DNA of 64,000 nucleotides, from contig NZ_JABXOF010000003.1 in the NCBI RefSeq assembly GCF_013375155.1, forward strand, positions 186,001-250,000, read 5' to 3'. The notes under the pieces are model-generated. The model saw nothing but the letters and a program-made list of their open reading frames with translations, had not been told where the DNA came from and did no database searches. Position 1 is the stretch's first letter. Each line of letters starts with the position of its first letter. The position numbers and the translations under genes were made by a program. The DNA is from Serratia ureilytica. GTDB lineage: Bacteria > Pseudomonadota > Gammaproteobacteria > Enterobacterales > Enterobacteriaceae. This document shows positions 1 to 6,602 of this stretch, one piece after another.

Positions 1-324
1 CGAGGAGCTGGGGTGCCAGCCAGGAGAAAGCACGTCGCAATAATCGAGCGCGCGAGCGCGTACGGCGTTGACAAACGCCGCCTGCGGCGCGGCGAGCCGC
101 TCTTCGCTGCCGATAATGCTGGCTTCGGCGTTGCCGCTCCAGCGTCTGGCCAGCGACAGCGCCGCGTCAACGCCGCTTTGATCGTAGCCGGCGGCGAGAC
201 AGCCAAGATTATCCATGAGCCGTTTACACTGGAATGCCAGGACGGCGGGGGGAATCATGCACGCATCTACCTGCGAAGCGAAAGCGATCAATTCTTCGAT
301 CGGGTCGACCGATAATTTTGTCAT
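1..324 (-). CDS. MmgE/PrpD family protein, N-terminal part (runs off the left edge)
   Basis: The minus strand reads an open frame of 108 codons with no stop, cut by the window edge. The N-terminus is helical and carries an NAVRARALDYCDVLSPGWHPS stretch, which resembles the N-terminal active-site region of MmgE/PrpD proteins (2-methylcitrate dehydratase, cis-aconitate decarboxylase, iminodisuccinate epimerase). The ATG at 324 has GAGGA six bases upstream. An in-frame ATG at 330 overlaps the stop of the exporter gene as ATGA but leaves no room for a ribosome site, so 324 is preferred. It is the last visible gene of an exporter-led transcript and is probably co-translated with it. The family acts on small di- and tricarboxylates. 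Its job in this metallophore-like island is unknown. Family moderately sure, substrate not. Confidence 0.6.
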   Translation of the reverse strand, partial: MTKLSVDPIEELIAFASQVDACMIPPAVLAFQCKRLMDNLGCLAAGYDQSGVDAALSLARRWSGNAEASIIGSEERLAAPQAAFVNAVRARALDYCDVLSPGWHPSSS

Positions 325-326
325 GT

Positions 327-1877
327 TCATTCCTCGTTCAGTCGTTCAGGTGACTTGTTCAGCACGGCGTTTCCGGCCTGAGGATGCAGACGGAAACGCG
401 GATGCAGCATGATCAGCAGCCACACGGTCATCACGATGCTGAGTAATCCGGCACACAGCATGGCGATCCCGAAACCATTGGCGAAGGCGCTGTGCGTCAG
501 CGCTTGCATGCGGCTCGTGCTCAATGCATCAACGGCCGTTTGCTGTTGTTCGATGACCGCCGTCCGGGCGATTGCGGCGGCCTGTTCCACGCCTTGCGTT
601 TGCAAAGCCGCAGTCAAGGTGGTCACCGCTTTCATGCTCATCAGCGTGCCCAGCAAGGCGATGCCCAGCGTCATGCCGGTTTGTCGCAGCGCGTTCATCG
701 TTGCCGACGCCATCCCGGAACGTTGCGGCGCGACGGTGCGCATCACCAAGGCGCTTGTCGCCGGCATGGACAGCCCCATGCCGAAACCGAGCAGGGCCAA
801 ATAGAGCGCCACCAGAGCGTAAGGCGAATCGGCGTGCAGCTGCGTCAGCAACAGCAGGGCAACGCCCATCAGGCCATAACCGACGATCATCAGCGAGTTC
901 ACGCTCAGTTTGGCGGACAGGCGGCCAAAACCGGAAGCGGCCAGCGCCATGGCGAGAAATTCCGGCGCCATGCGCCAACCGGTGTCGGCGGGGCTCCAGC
1001 CCTGGGCCTGTTGCAGAAATAGCGAGACGAAGAAGACGCTGCTGTAAGCGGAAAAACCGAGTACAAAAGAGGCGAGGTTATAGCCGCTAAAATCGGCGTT
1101 GCGAAACAGGCTCAGCTGCAGCAAGGGGCGTTTGACCCGCGTTTCCACCCAGAGAAACAGCGCAAACAGCGCCAGGGCGGCGTACAACGGAAAACGCGAT
1201 TGCACACTGTGCCAACCGAATTCTCCGGCGGCAATCAGCCCGTAGGTCAGCGCGCCAAGCCACAAGATGCTCAACCCTTGCCCCAGCGGGTCAAGCGCAG
1301 CGTGCTCAGGATGCGAGCTTTCTCGCAGCCCCCAACCGCCCAATATCAACGCGACGATCCCGACCGGAATGTTGATCCAGAAGATGCCTGGCCAACCGGT
1401 GGTATGCACCAGCAAGCCGCCCAAAACCGGGCCAATCACCAGCGAAAGGGCATTGACCGAAGACCAGATCCCGATCGCGCGGGTGCGCAACTGCTCCTCC
1501 GGAAAAGCATGAGTCAATAACGACAATGCCCCAGGGATAACGGCTGCGCCGGCGATCCCTTGTATCACCCGGCCCGTCAGCAGCATGCCGAGAGAGGAGG
1601 CGAATGCGCAAACGATCGAACCGACGGTAAACAATGCAACGCCGTACAGCCAAATACGCTTGCGGCCAAATCTGTCGCCCAGCGGACCGGAGGAAAGGAT
1701 TAACGCGGAAAGGCAAAGGGCATAGGCGTCAACGACCCACTGCAGGCCCGACATGTCGGTTTGCAGCGATTCCAGCATCGTGGGCAGCGCCACATTGACA
1801 ATGCTGATATCAAGCGACGCCATAAATGTACCCAGACAGATGGCGGCAACGAGCGAAATCCTGCGCATACCGGACAT
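327..1877 (-). CDS. MFS drug/metabolite exporter, DHA2 (14-TM, EmrB/QacA type)
   Basis: A 516-residue hydrophobic protein. The first helix carries the DHA2 signature (LDISIVNVALP), followed by WVVDAYALCLSALIL and the loop 2-3 motif GPLGDRFGRKR, as expected of proton-antiport exporters of the EmrB/QacA family. The ATG at 1877 has AAGGAG seven bases upstream. A longer frame exists to 1925 but lacks a ribosome site and would run into the Fur-box-like sequence. It is transcribed divergently from the TetR gene and leads into the MmgE/PrpD gene. Given the neighbouring biosynthetic operon, it is the likely export route for that product. Its promoter contains a 17-bp palindrome shared with two other promoters of the island and a Fur-box-like sequence, so control by TetR and iron is likely. 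Confidence 0.88.
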   Translation of the reverse strand: MSGMRRISLVAAICLGTFMASLDISIVNVALPTMLESLQTDMSGLQWVVDAYALCLSALILSSGPLGDRFGRKRIWLYGVALFTVGSIVCAFASSLGMLLTGRVIQGIAGAAVIPGALSLLTHAFPEEQLRTRAIGIWSSVNALSLVIGPVLGGLLVHTTGWPGIFWINIPVGIVALILGGWGLRESSHPEHAALDPLGQGLSILWLGALTYGLIAAGEFGWHSVQSRFPLYAALALFALFLWVETRVKRPLLQLSLFRNADFSGYNLASFVLGFSAYSSVFFVSLFLQQAQGWSPADTGWRMAPEFLAMALAASGFGRLSAKLSVNSLMIVGYGLMGVALLLLTQLHADSPYALVALYLALLGFGMGLSMPATSALVMRTVAPQRSGMASATMNALRQTGMTLGIALLGTLMSMKAVTTLTAALQTQGVEQAAAIARTAVIEQQQTAVDALSTSRMQALTHSAFANGFGIAMLCAGLLSIVMTVWLLIMLHPRFRLHPQAGNAVLNKSPERLNEE

Positions 1878-1904
1878 AGTGGGGCTCCTTATTGAGATGG
1901 GGGT

Positions 1905-1923
1905 GATAGTGAAAACTATTCTC
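1905..1923. promoter_or_regulatory. Fur-box-like sequence in the exporter/tetR intergenic region
   Basis: GATAGTGAAAACTATTCTC matches 14 of 19 positions of the classical Fur box GATAATGATAATCATTATC. It lies just downstream of the predicted exporter -10 and upstream of its start codon, a usual place for Fur repression. Confidence 0.5.
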
Positions 1924-1952
1924 ATCCTATATTATGACTGACCGTCGGTCAA
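1924..1952 (-). promoter_or_regulatory. Predicted exporter promoter overlapping TetR-type operator 1
   Basis: On the minus strand TTGACC (1952-1947), a 17-base spacer and TAGGAT (1929-1924) form a plausible sigma-70 promoter. The operator TGACTGACCGTCGGTCA (1935-1951) fills the -35 and spacer. The same palindrome, with single-base variations, recurs at 6019-6035 and 6410-6426 and nowhere else that I could see. This makes it the likely binding site of the adjacent TetR protein. Confidence 0.65.
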
Positions 1953-2046
1953 TGGAGCGTAAATATTGATTTCACTGAGATAGGCCGGCTGGTCAATGGC
2001 AACAACATTGGTTACGATGGCCGCTGGACTCCTAGTGGATGTTGAT

Positions 2047-2655
2047 ATGAAGACAAAAGAGAAGATGAAAGAAACACAGCCTCGAACCAAACCGGCGGAA
2101 GTGCGCTTGGATGAATTGATGGATGCGGCGCAGAAGCTGTTTATCGAAAAAGGGTTTGAAGCGACCACCATCAGCGATATCGTCCGCGACGCCAACGTCG
2201 CCAAAGGGACCTTCTACCACTATTTTCCGTCCAAAAATGAAATGTTGTCCGCTTTACGTATACGTTTCACCAATCACTTTATCGAGAAAATTCAGCTGGC
2301 TATCGATGAATGCGCGCCGGATGACTGGTTGGCGCGTCTGAGAGCCTGGTGTGATGCCGGCGTGGCGACCTATTTTGAAGGCATGGAACTGCACGATGCG
2401 TTGTATCACGATCATCATTATCATACCCGAGGCAATCAGGATCGTGATGCCGTGCTGGAGCAGATCCTGACGATTTTAAACGATGGCGCAGCGGCGGGCG
2501 CCTGGCGTCTGGAGAATCCGCATCTGACCGCCATCTTGATGTATCACGGCATGCATGGTGCCGTGGATGACGTCATGGTCAACCCCGACGCCGACCGCCA
2601 AGGGCTGGGGCCTGCGCTGGCGCAGGAATTCATGCGTTTGCTGGGATGTCGCTGA
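2047..2655 (+). CDS. TetR/AcrR family transcriptional regulator
   Basis: A 202-residue protein with an N-terminal TetR helix-turn-helix at about residues 20-65 (LMDAAQKLFIEKGFEATTIS, then DIVRDANVAKGTFYHYFPSK). An all-helical ligand/dimer domain follows, with the His-rich segment HDHHYHTRG. The frame is open up to an ATG at 1996, but that ATG has no ribosome site, so ATG 2047 (MKTKEKMKET) is chosen; ATG 2065 is also possible. It is divergent from the exporter. Three copies of one TetR-like 17-bp palindrome lie at the exporter/tetR, receptor/carrier-protein and biosynthetic-operon promoters, so it probably represses all of them and itself. The ligand may be the pathway product or an intermediate (inference). 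It ends 4 bp from the convergent binding-protein gene. Confidence 0.85.
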   Translation: MKTKEKMKETQPRTKPAEVRLDELMDAAQKLFIEKGFEATTISDIVRDANVAKGTFYHYFPSKNEMLSALRIRFTNHFIEKIQLAIDECAPDDWLARLRAWCDAGVATYFEGMELHDALYHDHHYHTRGNQDRDAVLEQILTILNDGAAAGAWRLENPHLTAILMYHGMHGAVDDVMVNPDADRQGLGPALAQEFMRLLGCR

Positions 2656-2659
2656 TCGT

Positions 2660-3799
2660 TTACGGCGCCGCCTTGAGCGACACCCAGTAACCGGGCTGAT
2701 ACGGAATGGGAAGAAATCGGGCGAAGAGTTCAGCAAAAGTCGCTTCGGGATCAACGCCGGCAAACAGCGACGGATGGAACCAAGTGGCCAGACGTTCGAT
2801 CGCGACGAAATTAAAAGGGTGATCGTAAAACGGGTGCCAAATGGCGTACGCCTGTCCGTTCTTTGCCGCGGCCAGGGTGCGATAAGCCGGGCGTCGCATC
2901 AATTTTTCCAGCCGCGTTTTTGCCAGCGTCAAATCTGCGCCTGGCCCAAGGTTGATCCAGTCACCGTGGGGCGAGTAATGACTCCAGTTACTGCCGGTCA
3001 CGACGATTTTATCGGGCCGGGAAGCGATCACCGTTTCCTGACTCAATGCGCCGTAAACGCCGTGAATATGCGTCTGAGCCAAATTGAATCCTCCTGCGCT
3101 ATCCACCATCTCGCCGTAGTTGCCATTGCCCCAAGACAGGCAGCAATCCTCGTATAATCCGGCGGCGCGCTCCATCATTATGCGTGGGCGCGGCGGAGCC
3201 CGTTTCATCAGCGTGTCGCGGATCGTATCGAGATGACGCTGGCGGAAGCGAATCAGGCTATGTGCACTTTGCGGATTATCAAACAGCTGCCCCATGATGG
3301 CGATGCTTCTGGCGCTGTTGTTCATCAGGCCGATGCTCATATCGACAAACACCACGGGGATGTTCGCCGCCGTAAGCTTAGTCATCAGGCCGCTCGTTTC
3401 CAGCACAGAACGCGTATTCGCGTTGAGCAAAATGGCTTCGGGCCGCAAGGCGATCAACCTTTCCAGATCGAATTGCATTTGCTGCACGCCGGCGAAGGCC
3501 GGCAGCTTGGCCAGTTCGGGAAAATAACGCAGATACAGCCGGTAACTGTCCAGGTCGGCGGTGCGGAAATTGTCTCGCCAACCCACCAGTTTTTCCATCG
3601 GCGCGCGTGGGTTGAGCGCCGCAACGGTATAAAACAGGTTGCCTTCCGCCAGGAAAATACGCCGCAGAGGATAGCGTAAAGTCACCGTACGCCCGACGAT
3701 ATCGGTCACGATCTGTGTATCAGCCTGGGCGCGCAGAGAGCGTGAAGGCGAAGAAAGTGCCAGCAAAGCGGCCGCCTGAAGAAAACGTCGTCTGTGCAT
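2660..3799 (-). CDS. Tat-exported periplasmic metallophore-binding protein (ABC type, FepB/BtuF fold)
   Basis: A 379-residue protein. The N-terminus MHRRRFLQAAALLAL is a twin-arginine signal (RRRFLQ) followed by a hydrophobic stretch and AQA cleavage site. The mature part begins IVTDIVGRTVTLRYPLRRI, the standard opening of class III (PF01497) iron-siderophore/B12 binding proteins, and has the two-lobe pattern with LERLIALRPEAILL. Its ATG overlaps the stop of the TonB receptor gene by one base (TGATG), so the two are translationally coupled and probably handle the same ligand: outer membrane, then periplasm. No ABC permease or ATPase is visible next to it. These may lie outside the window, or the protein may feed a general siderophore importer. 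Tat export suggests it folds or loads in the cytoplasm. Confidence 0.88.
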   Translation of the reverse strand: MHRRRFLQAAALLALSSPSRSLRAQADTQIVTDIVGRTVTLRYPLRRIFLAEGNLFYTVAALNPRAPMEKLVGWRDNFRTADLDSYRLYLRYFPELAKLPAFAGVQQMQFDLERLIALRPEAILLNANTRSVLETSGLMTKLTAANIPVVFVDMSIGLMNNSARSIAIMGQLFDNPQSAHSLIRFRQRHLDTIRDTLMKRAPPRPRIMMERAAGLYEDCCLSWGNGNYGEMVDSAGGFNLAQTHIHGVYGALSQETVIASRPDKIVVTGSNWSHYSPHGDWINLGPGADLTLAKTRLEKLMRRPAYRTLAAAKNGQAYAIWHPFYDHPFNFVAIERLATWFHPSLFAGVDPEATFAELFARFLPIPYQPGYWVSLKAAP

Positions 3800-5940
3800 C
3801 AGAAATACCAGCTTATCGAACCGATGATGCGGCGTTCGATGCCGATGCTGCAGTAAGGCGCACTGGTGCAACTGGCGATGTAAGATTTGTTGGTCAGGTT
3901 GTTGACCGTCAATCCCAGCTCCAGATTATACAGACGAGGATCCCAGGCACCCGGCGTATAGCGAACGGTCATATCGCCGAGCCAAACGGCGGGCACTTTG
4001 AAGGTGTTGGCGCCATCTCCCCAACTGGCCCCCAGGTAGCGGGTACCGCCACCGATCAGCAGCCCCTGCAGCGGCCCTTTAGTAAAGCGATAGTCCAGCC
4101 ACATCGAGCCGGTCTGCGCCGGAATCCCCACCGGATGTTTCCCCTGCGTGCTATCGTTAGCCTCCGTCACGACGTTGTTGACCCAGGCATAGGACAGCAT
4201 CAGATTAAGGTTATCGGTCACCGCCGCCCGTGATTCCAGCTCCACGCCGCGAGAACGCACTTCACCCGTTTGGGTGTAATAACTGGGATTAAGGGGATCG
4301 ATGGTGCTCACATCGCGCTGCGTCAGTTGGTAGACCGCCAGGCTGGTCATCGTTGCGCTGCCGGGAGGCTGCAGTTTCATCCCCATCTCATACTGAGTGG
4401 AATGGGTTGGCTTGAACGGCGTGCCTTGAGCGTTTGTGCCGGTCAACGGATCGAAGGCGGTAGAGACGCTGGCCCACGGCGCCAGGCCATTGTCGAACGG
4501 GTAGCTCAACCCGGCGCGATAGCTCCAGGCTGCGTCATTGGTTTGCGTTTGAGTATGGGCCAGATTGTCACTGGTACGCATGCGTGACCAGTCATGACGG
4601 CCGCCCAACAACAAATGCCATCCGCGCCAGCTGGCTTCGTCCTGTCCGTATAAGCCCGTGCGCTGGAAGCGTTGCGTTGTCGACGTGCGTGAAACCGGGA
4701 TAGGTTCGAATGAAGGGCGGTACTGTTCGGACCAGGGATCAAACGTCACGGTTTGCGATCCCCACCAGTCTTTATCCAATTTACCGGCCTGAAAGTCGAT
4801 CCCGGCCAATCCCTGATGGACGATGGCGCCGGTAACGAATGTCGTCTCGGCCTGGTTATCCATCACGATGCTGTCCGCCTGACTCGGTGCGTCCTGATAA
4901 ACCGCCGTCAAAAGTCCCTCGTCCGGCGTGATGGCGCGCGTAAAATCGCGCCGCACCGTCGAGTCTACGTGGGAATAGCGCAGGTTTTGCTTTAGGCGCC
5001 AGCGATCGTTCAATTCGAATTCAAGCAGCGAGGTCATATCGTATTGCGTACGGCTCGAGTGCTCGTGCGCGGGATCGCTGTAATTTCTATCGGTATCTAT
5101 CTTGCCGTGCGGATTGGGCAACAGCCCCAAAACCTGGGCGGGAAGGGTGTTGTAATAGCCTGATTGGGGTTCGCGAAGATAGTGAACCAACACGGTCCAG
5201 CGCGTGCGATCATTGGGTTGCCAGGTGATTGCGGGCGCCAGAAAGAGGCGCTTTTGCCTGGTGTCTTCGATCTGCGAACCGCGCGTGGCCGCCAGACCAT
5301 CGAAGCGGTACACCCACCGTTCGTCATCGGTCAGCGCGCCGGTGGAATCGAGGCTGAGGGCGTGCGAGCGGTCATTGCCGACATCCCATTTAAGCTGATT
5401 CGACTCGGCGGTGGAAGGGCGTCGGGAAATCATATTAATTACGCCGCCGGCGCCCCCCTGGCCGTATAACGAGGATGAAGGGCCATGCAAGACTTCAACG
5501 CTTTGCACTCCCCAGGTTTCAATTTGCGGTCCCCAAATGCCGCTATTGCCGATGACGCGCAATCCATCCAGGTAGTAGTCGGCCTCAAAACCGCGCATTT
5601 TGGCGAAGTCCACGCCGCTGGAAAAGGCGCCGAAACGTTCCACGGCAACGCCGGCGCTGTAGCGCAACGCCTGGCTAACCGTGTCGGCCGACTGCACGTC
5701 CATTTGCTGGCGATTGACCACCGAGACAAATTGCGGCACATCGACCAACGGTGACCGGGTTTTGGTCGCCACCGTCGCTTGCTGTGCGGCATAACCCTGT
5801 GGGGCATTGTCTGAGGAGGAACCCTCTGCGACCACCCAGATCGACTCTTCATCGGCCGCCAGGGTCAGGCAGGGCATCATGCCCAGCAACAACGGGCAAA
5901 GATAAGCCTTCCGCAGGCGAAATCCGTTGAATTTATTCAA
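3799..5940 (-). CDS. TonB-dependent siderophore/metallophore receptor
   Basis: A 713-residue outer-membrane receptor. It has a cleavable signal peptide (to about residue 28, ending TLAADEE) and a TonB-box-like ESIWVVAEG. The plug domain (about 50-200) carries VPQFVSVVNRQQM, MRGFEADYYLDGLR, VEVLHGPSSSLYGQGGAGGV and INMISRRP. The rest is a beta barrel ending in aromatic SISWYF. The layout is that of the FhuA/FoxA-type receptor family. It is divergent from the stand-alone carrier-protein gene, and its promoter contains operator 2 and a Fur-like box. Coupled by a 1-bp overlap to the binding protein, it most likely re-imports the iron complex of the product made by this island. Confidence 0.9.
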   Translation of the reverse strand: MNKFNGFRLRKAYLCPLLLGMMPCLTLAADEESIWVVAEGSSSDNAPQGYAAQQATVATKTRSPLVDVPQFVSVVNRQQMDVQSADTVSQALRYSAGVAVERFGAFSSGVDFAKMRGFEADYYLDGLRVIGNSGIWGPQIETWGVQSVEVLHGPSSSLYGQGGAGGVINMISRRPSTAESNQLKWDVGNDRSHALSLDSTGALTDDERWVYRFDGLAATRGSQIEDTRQKRLFLAPAITWQPNDRTRWTVLVHYLREPQSGYYNTLPAQVLGLLPNPHGKIDTDRNYSDPAHEHSSRTQYDMTSLLEFELNDRWRLKQNLRYSHVDSTVRRDFTRAITPDEGLLTAVYQDAPSQADSIVMDNQAETTFVTGAIVHQGLAGIDFQAGKLDKDWWGSQTVTFDPWSEQYRPSFEPIPVSRTSTTQRFQRTGLYGQDEASWRGWHLLLGGRHDWSRMRTSDNLAHTQTQTNDAAWSYRAGLSYPFDNGLAPWASVSTAFDPLTGTNAQGTPFKPTHSTQYEMGMKLQPPGSATMTSLAVYQLTQRDVSTIDPLNPSYYTQTGEVRSRGVELESRAAVTDNLNLMLSYAWVNNVVTEANDSTQGKHPVGIPAQTGSMWLDYRFTKGPLQGLLIGGGTRYLGASWGDGANTFKVPAVWLGDMTVRYTPGAWDPRLYNLELGLTVNNLTNKSYIASCTSAPYCSIGIERRIIGSISWYF

Positions 5941-6007
5941 AAAAAATCCCTCTTTAAGTAAGAGTCTCGCTGCGAGGGCGGGAGTCTGGTCATCTCAGGC
6001 AAGCGTT

Positions 6008-6046
6008 AAAATACTCATTGACCGACTGACGGTCAATATGAATAAT
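6008..6046. promoter_or_regulatory. Back-to-back promoters sharing TetR-type operator 2
   Basis: The palindrome TGACCGACTGACGGTCA (6019-6035) is flanked so that its two ends give TTGACC on both strands. On the plus strand TTGACC (6018-6023), 17 bases and AATAAT (6041-6046) face the carrier protein. On the minus strand TTGACC (6036-6031), 17 bases and TATTTT (6013-6008) face the receptor. One bound repressor would occlude both -35 elements. Confidence 0.72.
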
Positions 6047-6050
6047 TATC
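6032..6050. promoter_or_regulatory. Fur-box-like sequence between receptor and carrier-protein genes
   Basis: GTCAATATGAATAATTATC matches 13 of 19 Fur-box positions and overlaps the plus-strand -10 region and the end of operator 2. Iron control of the receptor is expected for this class of gene. Confidence 0.42.
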
Positions 6051-6077
6051 AATACCATTTAACGATTGGATAACATT

Positions 6078-6302
6078 ATGAAGACTCTGGATGATTTGTT
6101 GGCGCTGTTGGCTGAGGTGGGGGTACCTGAAGATGTGCTGCAAGAGGCGGATGGCAGCTGGCAGTTGCGTCAAGATTTAGCACTCAGTTCGGCGGAAACG
6201 GTGGCATTGCAAGCCCTGCTGAAAGCCCGCTGTGTTAACGCGCCATCGCTGTGGGGAGGGCGAGACTATTCATTAGAACAGCTTATTTCTGAAATGTCAT
6301 AA
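6078..6302 (+). CDS. Stand-alone acyl/aryl carrier protein
   Basis: A 74-residue protein with carrier-protein features: an N-terminal helix (LDDLLALLAEVG), the segment LRQDLALSSAETVALQ matching the DLGLDSLE-type phosphopantetheine site, and a C-terminal helix (YSLEQLISEM). The second Ser of ALSSAE (about residue 38) aligns with the modified serine. The usual Gly and Asp just before it are Ala and Ser, so it is divergent. ATG 6078 (GGA seven bases upstream) is chosen over an in-frame TTG at 6066. It lies between the receptor and the AMP ligase and shares a divergent promoter with the receptor. Known aryl-capped assembly lines load the acid from the ligase onto such a protein, and that is its likely role here. 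A plain hypothetical protein is the alternative. Confidence 0.66.
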   Translation: MKTLDDLLALLAEVGVPEDVLQEADGSWQLRQDLALSSAETVALQALLKARCVNAPSLWGGRDYSLEQLISEMS

Positions 6303-6602
6303 GCAAGTATAAAAAAAGTATTATTTATAATGTGTTGTTTATAAAGGAGATTAAAACGACATGATAGGGGTGAAACATAAGATCTACAAATAATTAACGC
6401 CAAGGTAATTGACTGACGGTCGGTCATGGTGTTTGATGTCGACCAGAAAATGAAGTGTTTTTGAGTCCGTTTTGCTTTTCATTCTGAGCCAATACAGAAG
6501 TGATGGCGCCGCCTGACCGAGGTGCCGAAAGCTGTTTGTTTAACGAATTGTGATTGAGAAAGATAACAGTCAAACAGTGAGTTAACTCATTATGGAGTCG
6601 CT
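6303..6602 (+). promoter_or_regulatory. 300-bp AT-rich leader and promoter of the biosynthetic operon, with TetR-type operator 3
   Basis: There is no gene here. TTGACT (6409-6414), a 17-base spacer and TTTGAT (6432-6437) form a plausible promoter, and the operator TGACTGACGGTCGGTCA (6410-6426) covers its -35 and spacer. About 165 bases of untranslated leader follow. GGAG at 6594-6597 is the ribosome site for the AMP ligase. I see no clear riboswitch or attenuator. Confidence 0.65.

Noticed and set aside
13-315. Plus-strand open frame at the left edge
   Set aside because: It is antisense to the MmgE/PrpD frame, which has a proper start and family-like sequence.
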